Shown here: piece after piece, positions 46,601 to 54,828 of the stretch
Layout of the letters: the number at the start of each line of letters is the position of its first letter
Position numbering within the stretch: position 1 is the first letter of the stretch
Assembly (NCBI GenBank): GCA_018894105.1
Contig: CM032117.1
Location: forward strand, 29,430,501 to 29,494,500
Direction of reading: 5' to 3'
DNA from: Jacaranda mimosifolia
Lineage: Eukaryota; Streptophyta; Magnoliopsida; Lamiales; Bignoniaceae
Length of the DNA stretch: 64,000 bases
Translations under genes and position numbers: made by a program
Notes under the pieces: generated by a model
What the model was told of the DNA's origin: nothing
The model's database searches: none
The model's input: the letters and a program-made list of their open reading frames with translations, nothing else

Positions 46601-49600
46601 GAACTGACCAAGTCCCGTAGTCATGTGTGATCTAAGGACTTCATCCAAATGCCAGTGAAGTAATATAATGCATAAGATGAATGTGGCCATATGTAAGATA
46701 TCATTCAATCAAGATTGTCTATTTAGAAAATAGTTTTACAAAGCCAAAATCATTGGCTTGCCGAGCACTATTTCTAACAATCTCCCACTTGCCCTAAAGC
46801 CAATGCCCTACAATCTTAAGACCCATCTTCTCAAGATGTCCTTCAAAGACCTTTTGTCCTAAGGGCTTAGTTAGTGGATCTGCTATATTCTCTTTCGAGG
46901 CAACTCTCTCCACTCGGATGTCGCCTCTCTCTGATCAAATGATATCGCCTCAAAATGTGCTTGGATCGTTGATGAGATCTGCGCTCCTTAGCTTGTGCTA
47001 CTGCCCCGGTGTTGTCACAGAAGACAACAACTGGCTCAGCTATGCTAGGCACTACATTCAACTCTTGAATGAAGTTTTTCATCTAAACACCTTCCTTTGC
47101 GGCTTCAGAAGCCGCAATATATTCTGCCTCTGTGGTTGAGTCGGCCATGGTGTCTTGTTTGGAACTTTTCCAACTCACGGCGCCGCTATTGAGGCAAAAT
47201 ATAAATCCAGAAGTGGATTTGAGGTCATCTACATCGGATTGGAAACTTGAATCCGAAAACCCTTCTAGTTTCAATTCTCCATTACCGTATACTAAGAACA
47301 GATCCTTAGTTCTTCTCAAGTACTTAAGGATTGTCTTTACGGCCATCCAGTGACTTTCACCGAGATTGGATTGGAACCTACTCGTAACACTTAGCGAGTG
47401 TGCCACATCCGGTCTTGTACATTGAACAACATACATTATGCTCCCTATGGCAGAGGCATAGGGTATTTGGGGCATCTTTCGTTTCTCTTGCTCAGTCTTA
47501 GGGGCCATAGACTTCGAGAGACGAATGCCATGTCCCATAGGAAGAAATCCTTTCTTGGATTCCTACATACTAAACCTTTTTAGTATTTTATCAATGTACA
47601 TGGTTTGGGATAGCTCCAACATCCTCTTCGATCTATCTCTATAGATACGTATTCCTAATACGTAGGATGCCTCTCCCAAATTCTTCATGGAGAATTGTGT
47701 AGATAATCATGCTTTAGTACACTCTAACATTTCAACCTCATTCCCAATGAGAATGATGTCATCGACATAAAGCACAATAAACTGTACAGAACTCCTACTG
47801 GCCTTTTGATACACACAGGGTTCATATACGTTCTTGACAAAGCCAAACGATTTGACTGTCTTATCAAAACGTATATTCCAACTTTGAGACGCTTGTTTAA
47901 GTCCATAAATGGACCTTTGGAGTTTGCAAACCATTTGCTCGCTCCCTTTGGGTGTGAAACCTTGTGGTTGCTTCATGTATATTTCCTCTTCAATGTTTCC
48001 ATTGAGAAAGGCGGTTTTCACATCCATTTGCCATATCTCATAGTCATAATATGCAGCTATGGCAAGTAGGATCCGAATGGACTTAGGCATTGCGACTGGT
48101 GAAAAGGTTTCCTCGAAATCAATACTGGGTCTTTGAGTATAACCTTTAGCCACTAGTCGCACCTTAAAAGTTGTCACTTCTCCATCTACTCCAAGCTTTC
48201 GCTTATACATCCACTTGCAACCTACAGGAACTATTCCCTTCGGTGGATCTACCAAAGTCCATACTTTGTTTGAGTACATGGAGTTCATTTCGGATCTCAT
48301 GGCTTCTTGCCAGCGTCTTGAGTCTATGTCCAACATAGCTTCCTCATAGGTCTTCGGATCACTATCCGACTGACCCGTCTCATGAAGAAATCCGAACCTT
48401 TCGGGTTGCTTCTTGACGTGGTCAGACCTTCTTAGAGGATGTGTATCGGGCTTTTGTGATTCAATTGTTTCCACCGCCTGTGGGATTTGTTGATCGTTTT
48501 GAACTTCATCAAGTTCAACAACAACGCCATTTCTATCTAATAGAAATTCATTTTCCAAAAAGACGGCGTTCCTCGAGACAAACACCTTTTGTTCCGAGGG
48601 ATCTTAAAAATAATAACCCATAGACTCTCTTGGGTATCCCACAAACTTGCACAAGATGGATCTACTATCCAACTTATCTCCCACTGTCTGTCTTACGTAG
48701 GCAGGAGATCCCCAAATCTTCAAATATTGATAAGAGTGTGCTTTGCCATGCCATATCTCATATGGTGTCTTTGGCACCGACTTTGAAGGTACTATATTTA
48801 GTAACTTCGCTGCCGTAGTCAAGGCATATCCCCAAAAGGATATCGGTACATCGGAGAAGCTCATCATGGAACGCACCATGTCCAACAGTGTGCGGTTTCT
48901 CCTCTCGGCTACTCCATTGAGTTGGGGTGTGCCGGGGGGAGTCCATTGTGAGAGAATCCCATTCTCTTTTAGATAGTCCAAGAATTCGGTGCTCAAGTAT
49001 TCTCCTCCTCGATCCGATCGAAGAGTTTTAATACTTAGCCCTAGTTGCTTTTCTACTTCATTTTTATACTCTTTGAACTTTTCAAAGGCTTCGGATTTGT
49101 TCTTCATAAGATACAAGTGTCCGAAACGACTGTGATCGTCGGTAAAGGTGATGAAGTAGGAATTGCCACCTCTCCCACTAACTCTTAGTGGTCCACAAAC
49201 ATCTATGTGGATCAAATCCAAAAGATTTGTGGAGCGCTCCGATTGTCCTACAAAAGGAGCTTTGGTCATTTTTCCTTTTAAACAGGACTCACAAGTTGGA
49301 AGTTCTTCAATGCCACTAACATTTAGTGTTTTGAGAGCCTCTAACTTGTTCATCCTATTTTTGGATATATAGCCAAGTCTTGCATGCCATAGCATGGCAT
49401 CCTCTTGGATATCTTGCTTCCTTTTATTTGATTGAATGTGCATTAGTGAAGTTTGGGAATTAAGTATGTACAATCCATTAGACAATGTACCTTTAGCAAC
49501 TAAAGAACCATTCTTTGATGCCAATAGATTCCCATTCGATATTGAAAAATCATATCCTTCATTATTTAGAACGGGAATAGAAATAATGTTTTTGACAAGA

Positions 49601-52600
49601 TTGGGTACATAGTAAACTGGATCAAATACAATGCTTTTATTCCCTAATTCTAGCTTGATTATTCCTTGGAATGTGGCAGCAACAGTTGCTCCATTTCCCA
49701 GGCAGAGGATCATATCCCCTTCACGTAGACTCCTTCTTCTTTCCATCCCCTGCAACGAATTACAGAGGTGAGAACCGCATGCAGTATCGAATCCCATGTG
49801 GAAGAATTCGTCGTTAAATGCACTTCAATGAAAAACATACCCTTCGTAAGAGTAGCAAGGTAAGCTTTACAATTTCTTCTCCAATGACCTTTTTCGCCAT
49901 AGTGGAAACAGTTTGCATCTACTTTAGCCTTTTTCTTGTCTCTCCCGGAACCTTTCTCAGGTTGCTTCCCTTTTGAAGAAGAACTTTTCTTCCTCTTTCC
50001 TCCTTTCCTAGCGCCTTTGGGACCTTTGGACTTAGAGGTGGATACAAGCATAAGAGGTTTGTCCTTTTTCAATGTGGCCTCAGCGGTCACAAGCATGTTC
50101 ACCAGTTCGTTAATCGTGACTTCTTGCTTGGACATGTTGAAGTTCATAACAAACTGGTCGAACGATGGCGACAATGACTGTAAGATCAAATCTATGTAAA
50201 GGTCATTGTCCATGATCACATCAAGTTGTCCAAGCTTCTCAATAAGACCAATCATTTTGAGACCGTGATCATGGACATTTGAGCCTTCACCCATTCGTGA
50301 TCTAAAGAGTTCCTTGGAAAGCGTGAACCTTTCGTGCCTCGTTTGTACACCATACAACTCTTGTAGGTGAATGAATTTCATAAGCATGTTTCATATGCTC
50401 ATGAGATTTTTGGAGCTCATTAGACATGGATGCCATCATGATGCATCATACTTGTAGATCATCATCTACAAAACGCGCGAACCGTTCGCGATCTTCATCA
50501 GATGCGTCATCGCCCAATGTATCCACTGGATACTTGTCTAGGACATAGGTCCTCTTATCAGAGTCAAGAATGATTTTGAGATTTCTTAGCCAGTCTTGGA
50601 AGTTTGGCCCGGTTAGCTTATTGGTTTCCAAAATAGTTGAGAGTGGATTCTTAGCCATTTTGATTTTGAAGATTTCGCAAATCTACAAAGAGGCGAAAAA
50701 GAAAAGAATAAGCATGCGATTGATTTGATATTGAAAACATGTTTATGGTCTTTCAAGCATGTTTTTCTCCCACTATTTTATCAAATCCTTTACCCCCAAA
50801 AAGAATTTGGGAAATCATATTTCCTAGAGAGAATCAAGATCTCGAGGACTTGTAAGTGGACCCACGACTCGGGAGACATCCACAAACAATCGAAGGGTAA
50901 GCAACATTTGCTAATTGCATCTTATGCAATTCTTGATATATTTTGCCTCACTTTTCATGTAAACCCAGGACTCGTGCGACATCTACATTATTAAGTGTTA
51001 AGTCAAACCTACCAATCATGCTTCGGTTCGAGACGGGCCACACGTCATCCCACTACTCGTGTGCTAATGCGTGGGCGTTCCCCAACCAAAGTGCATCTTA
51101 TGCTAAGTATGTGGATACAGCTTTTCTACCATAAGTGTGACCCACGACTCGTGAGACATCACACAAATGATGCTAGCATCATCATGCCACATACTATTGG
51201 TAGAAGGCTTGGATTAATTAAAACTCCTTTTAATATGAAATCCATTTTGACTTAATATTTGAAAAATACTTAGACTTTTCTAAGTGGAGGATTTTTTTTT
51301 GCTTGCAAAGATCTCATCATTATTTTATCTTCTTATTTAGGTTCTCTATATCCTAGTCTTTCATCGCATACAAAATAGGATATGGAAAGCATAAATAAGT
51401 AAATGCGCCTAGCATACATCTAGGGTGGGATGACCATGAGCCTTAACCAAGTGATGCACTTAGAGCCATAGGTGCATCACTTGGTTGATTTGAAGTGGGT
51501 TGATTAAATCTAGCTATTACATGATAGTATCCCATACATTCATGGGCCTTCATAAGGTCTTCATGCCTCCAATGGTCTCCTTTGTTCCTTGTAACAATTA
51601 CATGAGTAGGAAATCCTCAATCCTAAAGATTCTACTCTCATAACTTTTACAAGATGAATCAAGAGGCATGCAAGCCTCAATTTAATACAACCAACTTTTC
51701 AACAACTTGAAAATAAATAAAATCATATTAAAGGCTTATGATCATCCCCATTCATTCATCATCCATTCAACAATTAGATGAACAATAAATAAACAAGAAT
51801 TAACAATTAATTCTACCAATTAAATGCTCATCATATAAACAAGAAATTGGTCATGCATAACAATTATGCAACTATCTTGGAGATCAACTTTAACCAATTT
51901 TAAGGACCACTCAAAAATGTCAAACATAATTTTGAGACCTTGCACAACACTTGTGCATGTGTTGTGTGCAATGCAAAACAATTAGGAGCATAAAAGGATG
52001 GACTTGGGGGCTCAAAAATCGCCCCCCAAACCGGGTGCTGCTGCTGCCGGACACGTCCAGGCGCTGCCCGGGTAGCGTGCGTGCACGCTGGCTAGGCACG
52101 CCCGGCAGCATCCGGCCGCTACTGCCACTCAGTTTTGGGGGGGGCAATTCAAGCCCCATTCCTTCAACTTTCATGCACCTATCTTTCTACCATGTGTGAC
52201 CAACACATTGATACACATTTCTGCCCAAATTTCAGATTCAAAGCAGTTTCAAAAACTGAAAATTAAAGTGCACAAACTTGCTCCAAAAAACTAGTCAAGG
52301 TGAGAATCATATTCTTCAAACAATCTCCAAATAAACTCCAATCCAATTGGATCCAAAAATGACCAGAACACTTTCAGCCATTCAACAACATGCTATATCA
52401 ACATATAACATCAATTAATGTGAAATCAAAATTCAACATTAACTTCTATGAATTAAAACATGCTAACTATACGAATTAACAATTAAATCACATAATAACA
52501 TGCTTTCAATTCATCAAACACATAATCCACATGCATCTCCAATCCACACACTCCAATTCATCAATGAATCAAGTATGTGGATGATTCAATCAGATCATCA

Positions 52601-54828
52601 CACGATCCAATTGTGCAACAAAAATCCAAATAAGTGCATGATATTGGCTCCGATACCACTTGAAAGTGCTATGGCCGAGATAAGCCAAACGAAAATTATA
52701 AGATACTATTGTACAACAATCAGGATGAAGCACTAGAAATATGTCTGCTATGGTTCCTGCCATCTGGGACATCTGTTGTTGTGGTCTAACTGGTTAATAA
52801 TGATAATGAGATAACAACTGTAATACATGAAGTCTTTTGGAAACTATTATGAAATTTTTATTGGATCCACCATAGATGCACATGGTTCAGCAATCGGAGC
52901 ATGAGCATGGGATCAACTATGCATGTAGGCCATCCAGGACATGACTATGCTTGTTTGCTGTATGACTGTCCTATTTGTTCATGCTTGTTTTGAGTTTTCA
53001 TCAGTCCTTTTGTTTCCTGATGAACTGTTGTGTATATATTCTAGCTGTAGATAAAGCTGTATTATTGTTCCTTTCATTTTTCTTCTGCAATAATTTTGGC
53101 ATTAATCAAATAGTTTTAGATATGTGCTTCTTGCAATCAATTGTTACTCAACTATACTTTGAGGTGCATTTTCTGAAATTGCGCCGACTGTTCTTTTTTC
53201 TGTTATCTTGATTATAGTTTTGTGTATTGTCTTTGTCCATTATGAAGGTTCCTTGGATTCAAGTCAGCAGATCAAGGTCACTTCTTTTAATGGTGAAGCC
53301 AGCAATTTTTCTTGTAGCTGTCATGATGGGAGCGTATGTTATCATATTCTTCTGGCATTTCACTCTTCTTCCCTTCTAGCTTTGCTTGTTTTTATCTTGT
53401 TAACATCTAGATTATACTGTTCCTGATTGTCCAAGATTGGAATAACTTTCACATAACAATATATGTCTGAATGATAGCATTAGTGAGTCTTGCGCATCAC
53501 CCATCATAGAGAGCTGCACCGCTGGAAATTCAAGCCTTAATTTATTATTAATATGATTAATTGAAACTGGCAGTTTGAGCATTTCCAGAATTTTTCATTT
53601 TAGAAAGATTGAAAATGCCCTCTTTTCCTATGTGACCATTGTCTAGTTTAATAGTAGAAGGCGCAAGGGATTGTTTCTAGATTTTGGCAGAATGTAGCTT
53701 GCTAAATGTCTATTGTATCTTAAAAGTGTCTTCATTTCCTTGCTTTATTTGTTTTCGTTTGTGGCGCTCTCAAGTAGCTGACATAACTTGAACGCTGCAA
53801 ATGAAGTTATTTGAGGATTAGTTTACCCTATTGCTTCTGCCATGATAGATAACCCAAGAAGTAAAAAAGAACAACTTTTAAGAAGTAAAAAAGAACAACT
53901 TTTAAGATTTCCCATTTGGTACATGACTATTTAACTCGGGACTGATAGGAAATAGGACTTGCTTTTTATTTAGATTGGATATTTCTTTTCAATTCTCATA
54001 TGTGAAAAGTACAGCTTTCTATATATTTGCAATCAATAGGAGCAACGCTTAAAGGTGGATGAGACCTTATTCTAGGTTAGTTGAACAGCATCCATAATCT
54101 ATGCTGGTGATTCTCAAATACGGGTGCTCATATTTCACTAGGATTAAAGGACCTACATCAACTAATGTACCTTCCTAACATTCTGCAGGCTTCTACATAC
54201 TGTTCTATTGGCTTTTAATGCTTTGGCTATTACTAGTCTTTCACTCATTTCTGGAGGCAGCAAATCACCTTTTGCCAAAGGAGAAAATGCCAATGCTCTT
54301 CTATTAGTCGCAAGCCAGGTGACATATGCTTGTTCATCTTCTATTCTTCTTTGTGTTCTCGTTCTTATACTAACAAGATCCCTCATATTGACATGCAAAA
54401 TGTTTGTGGACAAAGTTAATCACATCTACATTTATAATTTAGTAAATAAATGAATGTGCTGAATTTTTTGTAGAGATAAACAAGAGAAGCATAGAAAAAA
54501 TGGAGAAGAGTATCTTGGCGTAATATTGTAAATGAGATAGGTTGTGCATTTTTATGTTGCATGCTTTTGTAGAAAACCTTGCCTGTGATGGTAGCAGTTG
54601 TGGATCAGCTTGGTGGTGCTTTAGGTGAATCTGGCTTACTGGTTCTTCCATGTGTAGCAGCTCATTTGAACCAGGTCAACCCCAAGTTTTCTTGTCATCT
54701 CTCATCCTTAGCGTTTTCAGCTGACATAATATTTTTTTTTGGATCCTTAATAGATTATCATTGACTCCTTCTTAGTAAGTCTCTGGAAAAAAAAGGAGGG
54801 TGAATTTGGAAATGCCAAAGCTTCGTAG
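28409..54828 (+). CDS. BASS4: BASS4-type plastid sodium/metabolite cotransporter (14 exons)
   Basis: Fourteen exons with phase-consistent GT-AG joins: 28409-28603, 28726-28822, 31352-31459, 31601-31668, 32114-32192, 33613-33671, 33781-33849, 35521-35634, 36415-36436, 37157-37224, 53248-53333, 54189-54318, 54573-54674 and 54754-54828. They total 1272 nt, 423 residues plus stop; I recall Arabidopsis BASS4 as about 436. Residues 1-65 are Ser/Arg/Pro-rich with almost no acids, as in plastid transit peptides. The rest is a run of hydrophobic segments of the SBF-like bile-acid:sodium symporter fold, with the hallmark CMPTTLSSGVALT followed by AGGNSALALAMTVISNLLGI. ANPSPGCLA, LQPQEFVTG, VPWIQVSRSRSLLLMVKPA and LGESGLLVLPCVAAHLNQ are also as in plant BASS4. 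The transported substrate of BASS4 is not known to me; location in the plastid envelope is inferred. No stop or frameshift is seen, so the gene is probably functional despite a 16-kb transposon-filled intron 10. Confidence 0.93.
28726..28822 (+). CDS. BASS4: BASS4 exon 2
   Basis: Acceptor TTTCAG|GGA, donor TTAG|GTATGG. It encodes GNDHGENRLPQVF to FAADNFLPL, ending with one extra base. This is the linker from the transit peptide to the first membrane segment. Confidence 0.9.
28823..31351 (+). other. BASS4 intron 2 (2.5 kb)
   Basis: No gene recognised. It contains an uninterrupted T28 run at 29047-29074 and otherwise AT-rich sequence. The small open frames inside have no recognisable domain. 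Confidence 0.7.
31352..31459 (+). CDS. BASS4: BASS4 exon 3
   Basis: Acceptor TTGCAG|CTC, donor TTCAG|GTTAGC. It encodes LVSGVVLGLANPSPGCLA to FGIFIIS. The NPSPGCLA motif after the first helix is typical of the family. Confidence 0.93.
31601..31668 (+). CDS. BASS4: BASS4 exon 4
   Basis: Acceptor GCATAG|GAT, donor CTG|GTATTG. It encodes GLTLRSDEIGAAVEAW to GLFGL in phase with exon 3. Confidence 0.93.
32114..32192 (+). CDS. BASS4: BASS4 exon 5
   Basis: Acceptor ATGCAG|GCT, donor ACAG|GTTTGT. It encodes ASILFFTPLFSKI to LQPQEFVT. Confidence 0.93.
32193..33612 (+). other. BASS4 intron 5 (1.4 kb)
   Basis: T-rich sequence without a recognised gene. A (CT)n tract lies near 33546-33568, about 45 bp before the exon 6 acceptor. 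Confidence 0.7.
33613..33671 (+). CDS. BASS4: BASS4 exon 6 (family signature)
   Basis: Acceptor CCACAG|GAC, donor CGG|GTAAAA. It encodes GLAIFSCMPTTLSSGVALTR, which holds the conserved PTT-S-S-G-V-A-L-T motif of SBF-like transporters. Confidence 0.95.
33781..33849 (+). CDS. BASS4: BASS4 exon 7
   Basis: Acceptor ACACAG|CTA, donor TTT|GTAAGT. It encodes LAGGNSALALAMTVIS to LLGILF, directly continuing the signature helix pair. Confidence 0.95.
33850..35520 (+). other. BASS4 intron 7 (1.7 kb)
   Basis: No gene or transposon end recognised. Antisense open frames near 34664-34915 have no family features. Confidence 0.65.
35521..35634 (+). CDS. BASS4: BASS4 exon 8
   Basis: Acceptor TAGCAG|ATA, donor AAG|GTGGAG. 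It encodes IPFSISKFIAAGVGVSVP to LVPLILGK (38 codons). Confidence 0.94.
36415..36436 (+). CDS. BASS4: BASS4 exon 9, a 22-nt microexon
   Basis: Acceptor TTGACAG|GTT, donor AAAG|GTGAGG. It encodes VARELSK plus one base. It is required to keep phase and restores the 'LGK-V-RE-KG' stretch of the family between exons 8 and 10. Confidence 0.88.
37157..37224 (+). CDS. BASS4: BASS4 exon 10
   Basis: Acceptor ATGCAG|GGT, donor TTT|GTAAGA. It encodes GLADFADGNRKLLAIISA to FLSF. It is the last exon before the 16-kb intron. Confidence 0.93.
38377..38630 (-). repeat. Copia 1 3' LTR
   Basis: In minus sense it begins TGTACAATTAAGTTAGC and ends TTTACAACA. It shares ATCCCATGATTTATG, ACTAGGAATAGG and TAAGGATACA (plus-strand text) with the LTR at 42353. 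Confidence 0.85.
38720..39060 (-). pseudogene. Copia 1 RNase H remnant
   Basis: Minus-strand text reads LGANSVTW, ARSSARAKFQTIAQGVCELL, KIMLEDLKIK, GGMKFYCDNKSAISIAHNP, the copia RNase H core (consensus ARSSAEAEFRAMAxGxCELL...CDNKSAIxIAxNPV). The A-E-A-E active-site stretch reads A-R-A-K, so catalysis is lost. The frame breaks after NPCTR. Confidence 0.8.
39260..40330 (-). pseudogene. Copia 1 reverse transcriptase remnant
   Basis: From high to low coordinates: NETWKEAMKVEMEALEKNKT-like text, worn 'CKWVY' and 'ARLVAKGFTQ' regions, FKLRKELYGLRQSPRTWL-like text, VYADDIIVT (catalytic Y-x-D-D kept) and MKYILGIEVAHSRQGIFYSQ then QKYVKEFL. Frame changes and stops separate the blocks. Confidence 0.8.
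40466..40800 (-). pseudogene. Copia 1 integrase C-terminal part
   Basis: Minus-strand text NNLLPRILVCVIYPCS, then NLDLRAPK, then VFMGPSSTQKGYKCSHPPSR, then KFYVSMDV. This is the GKLDPRA-x2-C-VFxGYSxTQKGYKCY-x-P segment that follows the copia integrase core. It is separated from the core by the insertion at about 40800-41400. Confidence 0.75.
40800..41400. mobile_element. Unidentified insertion (about 600 bp) in copia 1
   Basis: It interrupts the integrase between PQQNG (minus, near 41420) and the C-terminal part. It opens with GC-rich, partly palindromic text (AGGCGATCGCCCG, CTCGCCTTTTTCTCAGGCGAG) and has an A23 run ending at 41040. Similar words lie at both edges: GTAGTTATTAAAGGCGAT (about 40805) and GTAGTTTTTTAAAGGAGAT (about 41384), which could be a target duplication. 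The class cannot be assigned. Confidence 0.5.
41400..41663 (-). pseudogene. Copia 1 integrase core remnant
   Basis: Minus-strand text VPEVLFHNQKSLWINMKRFR, then LDNAKDYFNQILTP, then a worn GI-H-xS stretch and QQNG. This is the RSDNAxEY...GIxH...TPQQNGVAERKN part of integrase around the second and third catalytic acids. The zinc-binding N-terminal part and the protease are missing; gag follows almost directly at 41687. Confidence 0.75.
41687..42260 (-). pseudogene. Copia 1 gag remnant
   Basis: MDAKKGNKIVTEYVNQLKSL then WQELDHHHVTEIKF and KDFIAQYKVDDFLVGFNPNF are the UBN2-type copia gag (consensus 'SVTEYYNxLKxLWxEL...FLxGLNxxFxxVRxQIL'). A possible start (MSENRENYYYYSHKR) lies at about 42226, followed by a frame break. 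No zinc knuckle is present. Confidence 0.75.
42341..42352 (-). promoter_or_regulatory. Copia 1 primer-binding site (tRNA-iMet)
   Basis: The minus strand reads TGGTATCAGAGC, identical to the complement of the 3' end of plant initiator tRNA-Met used by most copia elements. It directly abuts the LTR at 42353. Confidence 0.9.
42353..42601 (-). repeat. Copia 1 5' LTR
   Basis: In minus sense it begins TGTAATTAGTTAGC and ends next to the primer-binding site. Collinear with 38377-38630. Confidence 0.85.
42685..44595 (+). repeat. LTR copy in plus orientation (left palindrome arm)
   Basis: LTR-type 5' end TGTTAGAAATAG at 42685. No primer-binding site or internal domain follows in plus orientation, so it is an isolated LTR or the product of a rearrangement. 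Confidence 0.8.
44870..46779 (-). repeat. Copia 2 3' LTR (right palindrome arm)
   Basis: In minus sense the LTR begins at 46779 right after the purine tract GGGCAAGTGGGAGAT (46780-46794). Its far end lies at or beyond 44870, inside the palindrome centre, so the exact LTR length is not fixed. Confidence 0.85.
46867..47538 (-). pseudogene. Copia 2 RNase H region
   Basis: Minus strand: IPYASAIGSIMYVVQCTRPD, then LKYLRRTKDLFLVYGNGEL, then GFSDSSFQSDVDDLKSTSGF, then DSTTEAEYIAASEAAKEGV, then FCDNTGAVAQAKERRSHQRS and KHILRRYHLIRE. The RNase H acids (D-S-S, T-E-A-E, C-D-N) are kept. One in-frame stop (TAG where tryptophan is expected, about 47080) splits the domain. Confidence 0.88.
47707..48585 (-). 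pseudogene. Copia 2 reverse transcriptase
   Basis: Minus strand, in order: VWTLVDPPKGIVPVGCKWMY, then FKVRLVAKGYTQRPSIDFEE, TFSPVAMPKSIRILLAIAAY, WQMDVKTAFLNGNIEEEIYM, QPQGF, LQRSIYGLKQASQSWNIRFD and FIVLYVDDIILIGNE. The Y-V-D-D catalytic box and the M-D-V-K-T-A-F-L-N-G motif are intact. An in-frame stop follows at 47707, and a second one lies about 150 bp further, before the RNase H part. Upstream, a single stop at 48604 separates this domain from the integrase in the same frame. Confidence 0.92.
48604..49797 (-). pseudogene. Copia 2 protease C-terminal part and integrase
   Basis: It begins GFDTACGSHLCN, the protease active site with D-T-G changed to D-T-A. Then come YVPNLVKNIISIPVL and the GAG-pre-integrase segment LWHARLGYISKNRMNKL...CESCLKGKMTKAPF with the H-H-C-C zinc ligands (H, C, C visible). 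The integrase core has all three catalytic acids: DLIHIDVCGP, FTDDHSR and PQLNGVAERRNR, with LRSDRGGEYLS between. The segment ends in KTPYEIWHGKAHS, GSPAYVR, FVGYPRESMGYYF and a stop. The frame would otherwise continue into reverse transcriptase. Confidence 0.92.
49700..50658 (-). pseudogene. Copia 2 gag
   Basis: ATG at 50658 opens MAKNPLSTILETNKLTGPNF, QDWLRNLKIILDSDKR (copia gag consensus 'L-x-G-x-N-F-x-x-W-x-R-N-L-K-I-x-L'). A frame change near 50446-50387 follows. Then LYGVQTRHERFTLSKELF, MKEGSxVxDHGLKMIGLIEK-like text, DLILQSLSPSFDQFVMNFNM and a Lys-rich basic stretch. The CCHC knuckle is CFHYGEKGHWRRNC at 49869-49910, with the second Cys changed to Tyr. Another frame change near 49800 leads into protease. 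At least two frameshifts and the knuckle mutation make it non-functional. Confidence 0.9.
50690..52640 (-). other. Copia 2 long untranslated leader
   Basis: About 2 kb between the primer-binding site and gag ATG without a supported gene. It contains a repeated GACCCACGACTCG(G/T)GAGACATC motif (about 50860, 50965, 51140) and a GC-rich patch near 52020-52130 with CCGGGTAGC and CACGCCCGGCAGC words. These look like direct repeats of an untranslated leader. Confidence 0.6.
52647..52658 (-). promoter_or_regulatory. Copia 2 primer-binding site (tRNA-iMet)
   Basis: The minus strand reads TGGTATCGGAGC, 11 of 12 identical to the site of copia 1. It marks the start of the internal region. Confidence 0.8.
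53248..53333 (+). CDS. BASS4: BASS4 exon 11
   Basis: Acceptor ATGAAG|GTT, donor GAGC|GTATGT. It encodes VPWIQVSRSRSLLLMVKP to FLVAVMMG plus two bases. It joins in phase to exon 10 across the 16-kb intron. Confidence 0.93.
54189..54318 (+). CDS. BASS4: BASS4 exon 12
   Basis: Acceptor TCTGCAG|GCT, donor CCAG|GTGACA. It encodes LLHTVLLAFNALAITSLS to ANALLLVASQ. Confidence 0.93.
54573..54674 (+). CDS. BASS4: BASS4 exon 13
   Basis: Acceptor TTGTAG|AAA, donor CCAG|GTCAAC. It encodes KTLPVMVAVVDQLGGALGES to LPCVAAHLNQ, the conserved last helix pair. Confidence 0.94.
54754..54828 (+). CDS. BASS4: BASS4 exon 14 (stop)
   Basis: Acceptor TTAATAG|ATT. It encodes IIIDSFLVSLWKKKEGEFG to AKAS, then TAG. 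The basic, hydrophilic tail after DSFLVSLW is usual for the family. Confidence 0.9.
   Translation: MIIDSFLVSLWKKKEGEFGNAKAS

Larger units (their letters stand above)
42685..46779. repeat. Near-perfect palindrome: two LTRs in opposite orientation, 1.9-kb arms, 274-bp centre
   Basis: The left arm 42685-44595 starts TGTTAGAAATAGTGCCCGGC. The right arm 44870-46779 is its reverse complement, starting TGTTAGAAATAGTGCTCGGC in minus sense. The arms differ by scattered substitutions and small indels (a 13-bp extra piece near 46088). Both open frames near the arm tips (44262-44459 plus, 45004-45204 minus) are mirror images with a few residue differences and are not taken as genes. The right arm is joined to a purine tract and the copia 2 internal region, so the arm sequence is that family's LTR. 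Confidence 0.92.
46780..52658 (-). mobile_element. Ty1/copia retrotransposon 2, internal region
   Basis: On the minus strand, from right to left: primer-binding site (52647-52658), a long leader (about 2 kb), gag, protease, integrase, reverse transcriptase, RNase H, purine tract and LTR. The gag-pol frame is far better preserved than in copia 1: from protease to RNase H it is in one frame with only a few stops. No matching LTR is found right of the primer-binding site. Its place is taken by about 40 bp and then intron-like sequence. Confidence 0.9.
37225..53247 (+). other. BASS4 intron 10 (16.0 kb) with nested LTR elements
   Basis: Native-looking intron sequence lies at 37225-38376 and about 52700-53247. 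Between them are a decayed copia element (38377-42601), an inverted LTR pair (42685-46779) and a second copia element's internal region (46780-52658), all with genes antisense to the host gene. The host exons on both sides join in phase, so correct splicing across 16 kb is required. Confidence 0.9.

Noticed and set aside
47806..48069. Plus-strand frames over the copia 2 pol region (also 49936-50199, 48743-48976)
   Set aside because: They are antisense shadows of the well-supported minus-strand gag-pol.
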